Shown here piece after piece: positions 32,875-39,988 of a stretch of DNA of 40,039 bases; the stretch's first letter is position 1, and the number at the start of each line of letters is the position of its first letter. Source of the DNA: SAR116 cluster bacterium AG-426-I14. Its GTDB lineage: Bacteria; Pseudomonadota; Alphaproteobacteria; Puniceispirillales; Marisalimonadaceae. The position numbers were made by a program, and so were the translations under genes. The DNA lies in assembly GCA_003210055.1 (NCBI GenBank), contig QCNS01000015.1, forward strand, positions 1-40,039, given 5' to 3'. The notes under the pieces are model-generated. The model was not told the origin of the DNA. It worked only from the letters and a program-made list of their open reading frames with translations, and did not search any database.

Positions 32875-33186
32875 ATGGATGAATTAAATTTTCAAGATAA
32901 TCTTTTTTATATTTGTTTAGCAGGTATTTTAGTTACGTTTGTTATTGGTCTTGCCCAAGTAAAGCCGTATGACAAAAATAATGAAGAAAAGATGGCAAAA
33001 ATTCAAAAAATGCTGAGTCTAGTTTATGGAGTGTTTTTTCTTTTAGGAGCATATGGAGCATCTCTTATCTTCTCTGAAACTTGGTGGTCATGGGTGATAA
33101 TAATAGGTTTTGGAATGATGGGTTTTGGAGCATTCCAGGAGGCATTTAAAAAATATCCAAATGCACCAAAAGGATACGGTGAATAA
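32875..33186 (+). CDS. Small membrane protein, copy 2 of the paralogous pair
   Basis: 103 residues from ATG 32875. The Shine-Dalgarno AAGGAGGTGA is a near-perfect match to the 16S tail, much stronger than in chromosomal genes of this window. Same three hydrophobic segments and C-terminal KYPNAPKGYG as copy 1. Its 3' end overlaps the next gene's GTG start by 8 bp. Function unknown; conservation of both promoter and protein shows both copies are probably in use. Confidence 0.75.
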   Translation: MDELNFQDNLFYICLAGILVTFVIGLAQVKPYDKNNEEKMAKIQKMLSLVYGVFFLLGAYGASLIFSETWWSWVIIIGFGMMGFGAFQEAFKKYPNAPKGYGE

Positions 33187-33712
33187 AATTTTTTTTAAAA
33201 TCAATTTTTTATTTTTATTTATTTATTTTCTTTTAAACTCTTATTCAAATGCTCATGAGATGGGCAAGTATGAAAAGCATGAAAAAAAGGTTTTTGGAAC
33301 TACTGTTAATGAGTATGCAAATTATTTGCGAGGTAAGACACTTAAGGGTAAAGACGGTTTATCATGCATTAAGATAAAAGTAGATTATATCAATTATATG
33401 AATGATTTACTGACGAGTCAGGAAATTTCTGGTTATCTCTACTATTATTACGAAGGTGATATTTTAGTCTTATCAAAGATGTTTCAAACATTTGATTCAA
33501 AACAAGAGTTTGAAGAAAGTATAAAAGATATTCCTTACCTTCTTAAACAAGCAAACAATCCTAGAGGCTCAATACCCGAAGAAAGTATTTACCTAGCTTT
33601 AGTAACTAGACTTTTTTCAGAATATCGTCTTGAACTAGGAAAATATGATGTGTCTTACAATTTAAAAAACTACAAAAAATGTAAGGATTATATGGGGAAA
33701 AAACACCAGTAA
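33179..33712 (+). CDS. Secreted protein, function unknown
   Basis: 177 residues from GTG 33179, chosen because it directly precedes a clean signal peptide (KIFFKINFLFLFIYFLLNS, cleavage near SNA) and has AAAGGA upstream. A longer frame to 33125 would encode non-signal sequence overlapping the membrane-protein gene. The mature domain has two cysteines (LSCIK, KKCKDYM) and no recognised motif; the fold seems helical. Coupled to membrane-protein copy 2. Confidence 0.6.
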   Translation: MNKIFFKINFLFLFIYFLLNSYSNAHEMGKYEKHEKKVFGTTVNEYANYLRGKTLKGKDGLSCIKIKVDYINYMNDLLTSQEISGYLYYYYEGDILVLSKMFQTFDSKQEFEESIKDIPYLLKQANNPRGSIPEESIYLALVTRLFSEYRLELGKYDVSYNLKNYKKCKDYMGKKHQ

Positions 33713-33713
33713 A

Positions 33714-34088
33714 TTAATATTTCATACAATCAAATTTAAGATAATCTTCTCTTTCAAACGGCTTACCTTTTCCTACTTTCCAATGTTTTTTCCAATACCA
33801 AAACCCTTTTAGATGTCTGTACTCAATTCTACAACTCCCCTTTCTAGAAGATTTTGACCCAAAAAAAGTAACAATTTTTGCTTGAAAATTTCTTGGTAAA
33901 GGTTTTGGTTTTTTTTCTTTTCCAACATAAATTCCGTCAATTGATACAGGCTTCCAAGAATTCATTAGCCAACCCTTTTCATAAATCATGGCTGTTATTT
34001 TTCCTTGAACTGCAAAATATTCAGCTAAACTATTTTTAGAAAACGCAAACAAAAGTATTATTACCAAAACAAAATTAAGCTTCTTCAT
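33714..34088 (-). CDS. Small periplasmic/secreted protein, function unknown
   Basis: 124 residues with a signal peptide (LNFVLVIILLFAFSKNSLA). The mature part is short, basic and Trp/Lys-rich (GFWYWKKHWKVGKG) with two cysteines (GSCRIEY, FDCMKY). Last gene of a leftward three-gene operon; it converges with 33179 with 1 bp between stops. Confidence 0.55.
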   Translation of the reverse strand: MKKLNFVLVIILLFAFSKNSLAEYFAVQGKITAMIYEKGWLMNSWKPVSIDGIYVGKEKKPKPLPRNFQAKIVTFFGSKSSRKGSCRIEYRHLKGFWYWKKHWKVGKGKPFEREDYLKFDCMKY

Positions 34089-34091
34089 GTT

Positions 34092-34508
34092 TTAATCCTT
34101 TAATCTACTCATTTGCTCAGGAAAAGCTTTTTCTAATTCATTCATTAGCTTTTTATTTCTGTCATCAACTTTTTTTAGAGCATTTTGGAGTTCTTTTTTA
34201 ACATTTTTATCTTTATTTAAATGTAAAGATGACTGAACAACCACCATTGTTATAGGCATAGTTAATTGACAATTATTGAAGTTTTTTAATGAATCTTCAT
34301 TACCTTCTGCCATTGCTAATAAAATCATATTACAAACATGTATAACTGCTTTTGTTGGGTCTAAATTAGCTTCTCTTGATTTGTTAAAAAGGGATTTAAA
34401 ATCCTCAGTGAACTCTGTTCCTTGTTGAGGGTCAATATTTGGAAGAATTCCAAGTATTACTTTCGTACAATCTGTTCTAAATGATACATCTTTAAAAAAA
34501 CCAAACAT
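34092..34508 (-). CDS. Unknown helical protein
   Basis: 138 residues, no signal or membrane segment. Mostly alpha-helical, with a basic amphipathic C-terminal half (KKELQNALKKVDDRNKKLM) and end EQMSRLKD. A decayed C-terminal copy lies at 29568-29597 beside the other membrane-protein paralogue. AAAGG precedes ATG 34508, and 3 bp separate it from the 33714 gene. Confidence 0.55.
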   Translation of the reverse strand: MFGFFKDVSFRTDCTKVILGILPNIDPQQGTEFTEDFKSLFNKSREANLDPTKAVIHVCNMILLAMAEGNEDSLKNFNNCQLTMPITMVVVQSSLHLNKDKNVKKELQNALKKVDDRNKKLMNELEKAFPEQMSRLKD

Positions 34509-34522
34509 TTTTTTACCTTTAA

Positions 34523-34840
34523 TTATCTAAAAATATCAAATATCCACCCTAGACAAACCAAATTAAATCCAATAATTTTTAATTTTTCTATCAATGATAA
34601 ATTAGATATTTGTCCGTAATAAACCGTTTGAAAAGTATGATAAAAAAAACAATCATAACTTATCATTCCCAAGATTAAATAAATTTTGATAGGGTCTTTA
34701 ACATCAGACAAAATTGTTCTTTTAAAAAATAAAAAATCAATTAATAGGATTACTAATATAATTCCAAAAGTCCATGTGCCAACTCTAAAAGGGAAATACT
34801 TTTTTTTTCTTAATTCAATTTCTTCTTCATCAATAATCAC
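34523..34840 (-). CDS. Small membrane protein, function unknown
   Basis: 105 residues with about three hydrophobic segments (VGTWTFGIILVILLIDFLFF, IYLILGMISYDCFFYH, IIGFNLVCLGWIF). The start is GTG 34840 or a nearby non-ATG codon; no in-frame ATG exists near the N-terminus. First gene of the leftward operon 34840-33714. Confidence 0.5.
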   Translation of the reverse strand: MIIDEEEIELRKKKYFPFRVGTWTFGIILVILLIDFLFFKRTILSDVKDPIKIYLILGMISYDCFFYHTFQTVYYGQISNLSLIEKLKIIGFNLVCLGWIFDIFR

Positions 34841-34902
34841 AATTAATAATAACTTACTAAGATATTTTTTTCAAATGAAACCATTATCTTATAATTTAAT
34901 TA

Positions 34903-34969
34903 CATAAACTTCCTAATCAATTGACCCTTAATTCATTAAAAATAGTCTAAAGAGACTTCATGTCTAAAG
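34903..34969 (-). pseudogene. Decayed 3' end of a 32580-type gene
   Basis: Read leftward, the bases align with the end of the 32580 gene, giving LDMKSL-stop-TIFNELR against LDMRSLETIVNELR, with further frame damage near the old stop. It lies immediately beyond the minus-strand HTH fragment, so this strand is a mosaic of dead copies of the element's own genes. Confidence 0.6.
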
Positions 34970-34982
34970 TACCCAAATGCTA

Positions 34983-35020
34983 AATGTTCTGTAGTAAAGC
35001 TTAAGTAAATTGAATAACCT
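34983..35020. repeat. 38-bp perfect inverted repeat, left arm
   Basis: Exact reverse complement of 35224-35261 (38 of 38 by letter comparison); the 203 bp between the arms include the start of the 58-residue membrane protein and, on the other strand, the start of the decayed HTH gene. Both strands read the arm as GYSIYLSFTTEH in frame with those starts. Confidence 0.9.
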
Positions 35021-35085
35021 TCTTGATATAATCTAATAAGTTCAGTAGTTTAGTGTCTAGTATGTCTTCCAAATCTTCTTGCCAT
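34983..35085 (-). pseudogene. Decayed HTH gene fragment fused to the inverted-repeat arm
   Basis: From ATG 35085 leftward the frame reads MARRFGRHTRH-stop-TTELIRLYQEGYSIY. This aligns with MTRRVGRYTKQETAELLKLY and the following EEGCSIY of the intact 35853 HTH protein. After GYSIY it continues as LSFTTEH (the repeat arm) instead of the expected HTH sequence. The in-frame stop makes it inactive as it stands. Confidence 0.7.
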
Positions 35086-35161
35086 ATGATAGTATTTTAA
35101 AAAATTAGAACTTGTCTCAAAATGAGGATATTTGTGTTGAATAATTTAAAAGGAGATTCTA

Positions 35162-35338
35162 ATGGATGAAGAAAAAAGTGAATGGTTATTTTTTGTATTT
35201 TGTTTAATAGCGTTTGCATCAATAGGTTATTCAATTTACTTAAGCTTTACTACAGAACATTGGTATGCATTTATAGGTGGCTTTGTTGTTGCTTATTTAA
35301 TAGGTAAATATGCTGACCCCAAAAGAAAAAACAGATAG
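35162..35338 (+). CDS. 58-residue two-helix membrane protein
   Basis: ATG 35162 follows AAGGAGA at good spacing. The product has an acidic N-terminus (MDEEKSE), helix 1 (WLFFVFCLIAFASIGYSIYL), helix 2 (WYAFIGGFVVAYLIGKY) and a basic tail (PKRKNR), a coherent small inner-membrane protein. The middle of the gene (GYSIYLSFTTEH) is the right arm of the 38-bp inverted repeat, so inversion would replace its first 20 codons. Confidence 0.6.
   Translation: MDEEKSEWLFFVFCLIAFASIGYSIYLSFTTEHWYAFIGGFVVAYLIGKYADPKRKNR
35224..35261. repeat. 38-bp perfect inverted repeat, right arm
   Basis: Partner of 34983-35020, lying within the 58-residue membrane protein gene. Flanking bases on both sides mismatch immediately, so the symmetry ends sharply at 38 bp. 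Confidence 0.9.
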
Positions 35339-35384
35339 AAATTAAATAATGATATTCTGTTTGTTTATAATATGAAACAAACTC

Positions 35385-35621
35385 ATGATTGATGAAAAAC
35401 TTATATTACAAAAATTTTATAAACTAAAAAAAGATATAGACCAAGAAGATATTCAAACTGGTTATGTGATTGAGACAGATGAAGTTAAAGCTATTTGTAT
35501 TTCACCATTAAGAAATTATGGAGGTGGTAGCTTAACTCTATGGGCAATAGAGGGTGTTGAAGCACAATTGACTCTTGGGGCATCAAGATATGTTCATGGA
35601 ATATGTTTGAAGATTTTTTGA
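35385..35621 (+). CDS. 78-residue protein of unknown function, possibly the N-terminal part of a frameshifted gene
   Basis: ATG 35385 begins a sequence with KLILQKFYKLKKDIDQEDI, then TGYVIETDEVKAICISP and a Gly-rich NYGGGSLTLWAIEG. It ends soon after RYVHG with an unrelated CLKIF. The next frame continues with plausible protein sequence from 35603, so an indel near 35600 may have split one gene. No family assigned. Confidence 0.45.
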   Translation: MIDEKLILQKFYKLKKDIDQEDIQTGYVIETDEVKAICISPLRNYGGGSLTLWAIEGVEAQLTLGASRYVHGICLKIF

Positions 35622-35725
35622 AACAAGTCAAAGAGATGGGTGTAAAAATGGTAATCGTAGGGGGAAGTTCAGAAACTTCATATTCTAATGTAGCGATTTT
35701 AGATAATTTTAATAAAATTGATTAA
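35603..35725 (+). pseudogene. 40-residue continuation of the 35385 protein in another frame
   Basis: Reads MFEDFLKQVKEMGVKMVIVG, then GSSETSYSNVAILDNFNKID, a helix-strand pattern that would follow naturally after RYVHG of the preceding frame. It overlaps the end of 35385 by 19 bp. Either a recent frameshift, a sequencing error in a homopolymer-rich area, or two overlapping small genes. Confidence 0.4.
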
Positions 35726-35852
35726 AGATATTTCTTCTACAGTACGTGAATTTAGGTAATCGTTTTTATTTATCTATTTAACATTTATATAAAAGTATAT
35801 TATTATATCAGTACATAAAATCAGGGAAAAAGATATACTTTAGTATGCCAAA

Positions 35853-36191
35853 ATGACACGCAGAGTTGGAAGATATACTAAACAAGAAACTGCTGAACTT
35901 CTGAAATTATATGAAGAAGGTTGTTCTATTTATAAAATGTGCAGAACAATTAATCGTAGTCAAAAGTCTATTCGTAATAATCTTATTAGACTGGGAAAGA
36001 TTAAAGGTGAAATAACACCAAGACGATATGTTGTGCAGGGGAAAGATGTAGTTATAGAAGATGAAAATTATTTCTTTGAATATTTTAAATTCTTTTTAAT
36101 CTTATCTTTTCTAGTTTTTTTAATGGTTGTAAATCCTCGTTTTAATCCAATAGAAATAATCATGGATTATATTTATTTGTTTTTTCAATAA
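35853..36191 (+). CDS. Helix-turn-helix protein with C-terminal membrane helix
   Basis: 112 residues. Residues 8-48 (YTKQETAELLKLYEEGCSIY, then KMCRTINRSQKSIRNNLIRLG) form a Myb/GcrA-like or resolvase-like HTH with the typical I-x-R-S-x-x-[SA]-[IV]-R-x-x-L pattern. After a short strand-like linker, residues ~78-98 (FFKFFLILSFLVFLMVV) are a membrane helix, and a second hydrophobic patch ends the protein. A DNA-binding domain tethered to the membrane could sense envelope state or anchor the element. A decayed relative is at 34983-35085. Confidence 0.6.
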   Translation: MTRRVGRYTKQETAELLKLYEEGCSIYKMCRTINRSQKSIRNNLIRLGKIKGEITPRRYVVQGKDVVIEDENYFFEYFKFFLILSFLVFLMVVNPRFNPIEIIMDYIYLFFQ

Positions 36192-36281
36192 GTTTCTTCA
36201 CAAACCATATAATATTTCTTGTTATAACCACTAACGATGACACACATAACTCCTAACCCCTCTGTATGACTCTCTATGACT

Positions 36282-36351
36282 CATTAAAATGGTTAACAGC
36301 TGTATGACCACATCTGTGTAACACAACAAGTATATATATCACGATAGGGTG
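36282..36351 (+). repeat. 70-bp direct repeat, copy A (R1)
   Basis: 67 of 70 bases match 37648-37717, starting CATTAAAATGGTTAACAGC and ending ATCACGATAGGGTG. Just upstream, TATGACTC is tandemly repeated with a 10-bp period. The block precedes the SnoaL-like gene and carries no coding sequence. It may supply its promoter or be a recombination site. Confidence 0.85.
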
Positions 36352-36405
36352 ACATAGAATTAAATTTTGTTTAAACTAAAAATTGCAAATTATAAGGAGA
36401 ATGAT

Positions 36406-36783
36406 ATGACTGCTGAAGAAATTGTTTTAGGAGGATATAAAAACTTTGCTGAGGGTGATATGGAAGCCCTTGCAAAAATATATCATCCAGAATGTAAAAT
36501 TACTATTAATGGGAACCATTCTTTATCAGGAACCTACGTTGGCTTTCAATCCTTTTTAGAGAATGTTCTTGCTAATTTAGATAATGTATGGCCAGGATTT
36601 AATCTTGATATAGAAAAAGTTGTTTCAAATGAAACAGATGTTTGCGTTTTTGTAAAAGTTACAGCTGAAAATTTAAATTCAAAATCTATTCATCACTTTG
36701 TTATAAAGGATGGTCTGGAGGTTGAGTTTAATTTGTATGATGATAGTCAAAAAATGTCAGAGGCTATGAAAAGTATTAACTAG
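36406..36783 (+). CDS. SnoaL/NTF2-like small protein
   Basis: 125 residues from ATG 36406, with AAGGAGA 5 nt upstream; the frame is open further upstream but without a ribosome site. The sequence MTAEEIVLGGYKNFAEGDME followed by KIYHPECKITINGNHSLSGTYVG is the typical SnoaL/NTF2-like cone fold: helix, then LAKIYHP, then strands. Members are cyclases, isomerases, hydrolases or ligand-binding proteins; the function here is open. It occupies the interval that splits the repeat block R1/R2, so it looks like a separately acquired cargo gene. Confidence 0.72.
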   Translation: MTAEEIVLGGYKNFAEGDMEALAKIYHPECKITINGNHSLSGTYVGFQSFLENVLANLDNVWPGFNLDIEKVVSNETDVCVFVKVTAENLNSKSIHHFVIKDGLEVEFNLYDDSQKMSEAMKSIN

Positions 36784-36839
36784 TTTACATTTATTTTTCT
36801 TATTTTGAAATAAAGATCCACTATGTACATCATTATGCA

Positions 36840-36874
36840 GTGGCATGGCACTGGTATGGTGTGGAATATATTTA
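36840..36874 (+). repeat. Second half of the repeat block (R2), separated copy
   Basis: GTGGCATGGCAC at 36840-36851 is identical to 37715-37726, and the following 23 bases agree with moderate divergence (about 16 of 23), ending in an ATATATTT stretch. In the other copy R1 and R2 are contiguous; here they are separated by the SnoaL-like gene. Confidence 0.6.
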
Positions 36875-37591
36875 CTTCATATTATTATTAAAAAAATCAA
36901 TTGTTTTTTTAAAGGAATCTTCAGTTGTCGTTTTGGAATATCCATCTTTTCTGCATCTTTTGCAATCCCAACTATGCCCAGCATTTTTATAAAAATGAAC
37001 TTTAAATTTGCTGCTTCTTTTTTTAATAAAACTTATTTCATCTGAATTACGTTTATACTTCTGTATAGTATCTTTCATGCCTATTAATGCCAAAACAGGA
37101 TTACTTTTTTCAGTAAAATATTTAGCTGGGTAACCGTTAAAGGTTCTTGACCATTTCCAAACCCCATAATATGAAGCACCAGCATTGACATAATTTTTAG
37201 CTGCCAAAAATGAAGCCCAATATCCTCCATTAGAATAACCAACTGCAAAAATATTTTTATTATCTATTTTTGTATCTTTTTTTATCAAATTAACTATTTC
37301 TATTAATTCTTTTTCAATTGGTTTTCTATATTTTGTCCATGTTTGAAACCTATTTTTCTTTGTAAGATTATGTTTTGAAAAAAAATCTGGTGTATAAACT
37401 GCAAATCCAGCATTCAAAAATGGTTTAACAGCTTTATGAACTGTAAAATAACCACCACTTGAATGTAATGCAATTACAACTGGAGATTTTGCTTTTTCTT
37501 TCGGATAAAACTTTTCATGAAAAATAACTTCATTTGAGTAACTATTAAATGAAATCATTATTGATATAATTAAAATCAGTATTTTTTTCAT
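36872..37591 (-). CDS. Exported dienelactone-hydrolase-like alpha/beta hydrolase
   Basis: 239 residues with a signal peptide (ILILIISIMISFNSYS). Catalytic residues are a Ser in GYSNGGYW, an Asp in GMKDTIQKY and a His in NAGHSWDC, the last beside a Cys pair (CKRCRKDG). The pattern matches the DLH family rather than lipases. It probably acts in the periplasm on an ester or lactone. It is flanked by repeat blocks on both sides, like a cassette, and faces away from the polysaccharide lyase. Confidence 0.78.
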   Translation of the reverse strand: MKKILILIISIMISFNSYSNEVIFHEKFYPKEKAKSPVVIALHSSGGYFTVHKAVKPFLNAGFAVYTPDFFSKHNLTKKNRFQTWTKYRKPIEKELIEIVNLIKKDTKIDNKNIFAVGYSNGGYWASFLAAKNYVNAGASYYGVWKWSRTFNGYPAKYFTEKSNPVLALIGMKDTIQKYKRNSDEISFIKKRSSKFKVHFYKNAGHSWDCKRCRKDGYSKTTTEDSFKKTIDFFNNNMK

Positions 37592-37997
37592 AATCTAAGC
37601 CAGTTAGTTAAGTGCAATATATTTACACTATAAGTTTAAAAAATATACATTAAAATGGTTAACAGCTGTATGAATACATCTGTGTAACACAACAACTATA
37701 TATATCACGATAGGGTGGCATGGCACAGGCATAGGGTAGGATATATTTTATGTGTATACACTTGTAAGGTCTTTCCATTACCGGAACATTTTTAAGTGAT
37801 GCACAAACTGATGCACATTTCGTGCGTATTGACATTACAAGTGTAATACCTAATCTAATGTAGAGCTTATGTAACAATGTGATTGGTGCATGGGATAGGT
37901 AAGTAACTCATCCAGAGCGCACCATTCTACTTCACTATATCGTGATAACACATTGAAATGTAAGCATAAATTGTAATCAGTTTATGGGGTGATGTAC
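37592..37997. other. 400-bp non-coding region with repeats
   Basis: No convincing gene on either strand. It holds R1/R2 copy C (37648-37750), an 11-bp perfect inverted repeat TACACTTGTAA (37757-37767) / TTACAAGTGTA (37835-37845), two TGATGCACA copies 14 bp apart around 37797-37819, and TATCGTGATA (37938-37947), the inverse of TATCACGATA in R1 (37703-37712). It could be a recombination or regulatory region for the element's right end. Confidence 0.55.
37648..37750 (+). repeat. Repeat block copy C (R1 + R2 contiguous)
   Basis: 37648-37717 matches 36282-36351 (67/70) and 37715-37750 matches the R2 segment at 36840-36874. This copy shows the undivided structure that copy A/B appears to have lost by insertion. 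Confidence 0.75.
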
Positions 37998-38855
37998 ATG
38001 GTGATAATAAAAACACTGTTTATAATAAGCATAGCACTATTTTCAACCAATGCTTTTGCAAAGAAATGCACCTCATCTTTTAGTAAAAGTTTTTCAATAT
38101 CGTCTGATGTTGGTTTTGGAAATCAGTATAAAAAAAGTCCATTCAATAACTTTAAGAAACACGGTGTTTGTATAGTTGAAAAGTCAAAAGGTCACCCAAC
38201 TCGTTTAGGACATCAGTCACTTAGATTTGAAGTTAAACCTGGTGACTGCGGATATGACAGTGGTGGTTGGGATGATTGTAAAAATGATAGAGAAAGACAT
38301 GAATTAAGTGGAAACAAACATGGCGATGGAGAATATTGGTATAGTTGGTCAATATATTTACCTAAAGACTTTAAAAATATCTATCCAACAAAATTGGCTA
38401 TGGGTCAATTTCATCAAAGTAAAGGTCATGTGGTTTGGATGTTTCAAAATGCAGATGGAGGATATTTCGTTGACAATCAGGTATATGGAAGAACTTTTGG
38501 ACACGATAGAATTTTAAACCAAAAAGAAATGCTTGGCAGATGGAATGATATTTTAATTAATGCTAATTGGACTGATAAAAAAATAGGTTTCTTAAGAGTT
38601 TGGGTTAATGGTAAATTAGCATTTAAATATAATGGTCCTACGAAATCAAAAGGGAAAAAAGTTTATCAAAAGTTTGGAGTTTATAGAAGCTTTATGAGCA
38701 GGTATAAAGCGTTTAAAAGTGCGGATTCTGAATCTGTATTAGTTCCTGGACAAGTAGTGTATTTCGATGAAGTAAGAACAGGAAAATCTTGCTCAAATTT
38801 AAAACTTGAGCAATTAGGTTATGTTTGTAAGGATTTATTGAGTAATTTTAATTAA
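37998..38855 (+). CDS. Secreted polysaccharide lyase (PF14099-type)
   Basis: 285 residues from ATG 37998, with GGGGTG 6 nt upstream. A signal peptide (IIKTLFIISIALFSTNAFA) leads into a jelly-roll lyase. LRFEVKPGDCG is followed by the signature NDRERHELSG, GEYWYSWSIYLPKDF, LAMGQFHQSKGHVVWMFQN, and a closing VYFDEVRTG. Relatives are heparin-lyase/alginate-lyase-like enzymes that cleave acidic polysaccharides. A degradative exoenzyme on a mobile element would extend the host's diet to algal or animal glycans. Its stop overlaps the convergent integrase stop. Confidence 0.82.
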   Translation: MVIIKTLFIISIALFSTNAFAKKCTSSFSKSFSISSDVGFGNQYKKSPFNNFKKHGVCIVEKSKGHPTRLGHQSLRFEVKPGDCGYDSGGWDDCKNDRERHELSGNKHGDGEYWYSWSIYLPKDFKNIYPTKLAMGQFHQSKGHVVWMFQNADGGYFVDNQVYGRTFGHDRILNQKEMLGRWNDILINANWTDKKIGFLRVWVNGKLAFKYNGPTKSKGKKVYQKFGVYRSFMSRYKAFKSADSESVLVPGQVVYFDEVRTGKSCSNLKLEQLGYVCKDLLSNFN

Positions 38856-39988
38856 CTTAGTTTTAACATCCACTTCTTTAGTACAGACAAATCATAACCC
38901 TTACCATATCCCTGCCCTACACTCTTCAAACTCCATCCACCTAACTGGTCTATGATTTCTGATGGGCATTCTACTGCTCTTAACCTGTCTCTAAAACTAT
39001 GTCTAAATCCATGAACAACATAATCATTTATCAGTTTACCCTTTAACCATTTGTTTAATGCAGCACTAGCTGAATTTGCATTGCATTGATTGATGGAGGT
39101 ATATCTAGGAAAGGCAAAGATACTATCATTATTATGCTCTAGAATCCTCTTACAAGCCCAGAGTGAGTCCTTTACAATTGGTATACATCTTTCACTACTT
39201 CTAGTCTTTAATCGTCTCCATGGATGAGGAATGAGTCTTATATGAGGAATACTATTATCAAGTTTAATATCCTCTTTAGCTAATCCTAATGCTTCAGATA
39301 ATCTCATCCCACTATCTGATAACAAAGATAATAACCAACGAGGTTCATCATCTTCTTGTCTACAATAAGATTGGATTTTCTTTATATCTTCAATAGGAAT
39401 GCTTTCTCTAACCTCATTATTAATTGAAGGCAGGTATACCTTTGAGAAAGGGTTAGATATATTTAATCCATGCTCATTAATAGATAAGTTTATGATTGCC
39501 CTTACAGAAGAGAATACTCTTTTAACTGTTGAGTTAGACATCCCCTGCTCTATTAACCAATCACGAAACTTACCTGCCTCTGATGAAGAATATGATTGAA
39601 TAGATTTATTACCCAAGACTTTAATTATATATTCAATATTTCTATGAGCAGTTCTTATAAATGTTTTATTCTTATCTACTCCTTTTAACCTTAAATAAAG
39701 TTGAAGAGCATCACTTAAGTTTGGACTATCATTATCCACATCATTTGATTTAACCAAATGCATTGCAGGAACATTCATATTTTGAAGTCTTATACCTAAC
39801 CAATAATCTTCTAACCTTTGACTTACTGATTTAGTCATTCTTAATGCAGATGAATATGATTTGGTTTTAAGACTAAAGCATAATCTTTTTACAGAATAAA
39901 GATTCTTTAAATCATATGGAACACGTCTAATGAAATAATAATTACCATCACGATTTAACATATGATTCGTTACATATTTGTTTCTCAT
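38852..39988 (-). CDS. Tyrosine recombinase (integrase) of the element
   Basis: 378 residues. The N-terminal YYFIRRVPYDLKN matches the DUF6538-type arm-binding region. A SAM-like core-binding domain spans roughly 88-185. Catalytic residues are Arg229 (GMRLSEALGL), Lys261 (RRLKTRSSER), His326 and Arg329 (HGFRHSF), Trp352 in GGWS in place of the usual second His, and the nucleophile Tyr361 (or Tyr365). It is complete and apparently active, and would catalyse integration and excision of the element. The attachment site is expected to the right of 39988, outside the window. Confidence 0.9.
   Translation of the reverse strand: MRNKYVTNHMLNRDGNYYFIRRVPYDLKNLYSVKRLCFSLKTKSYSSALRMTKSVSQRLEDYWLGIRLQNMNVPAMHLVKSNDVDNDSPNLSDALQLYLRLKGVDKNKTFIRTAHRNIEYIIKVLGNKSIQSYSSSEAGKFRDWLIEQGMSNSTVKRVFSSVRAIINLSINEHGLNISNPFSKVYLPSINNEVRESIPIEDIKKIQSYCRQEDDEPRWLLSLLSDSGMRLSEALGLAKEDIKLDNSIPHIRLIPHPWRRLKTRSSERCIPIVKDSLWACKRILEHNNDSIFAFPRYTSINQCNANSASAALNKWLKGKLINDYVVHGFRHSFRDRLRAVECPSEIIDQLGGWSLKSVGQGYGKGYDLSVLKKWMLKLS

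Noticed and set aside
36282-37750. Integron-type attC sites between the cargo genes
   Set aside because: The repeats bordering cargo genes suggested attC, but the expected GTTRRRY core and paired R/L boxes were not found (GTTAACA does not fit), and the recombinase lacks the integron-integrase extra domain.
37659-37877. 72-residue minus-strand open frame
   Set aside because: It runs through the R1/R2 repeat block and the inverted repeats, has an unnatural Cys/Tyr-rich composition and no ribosome site.
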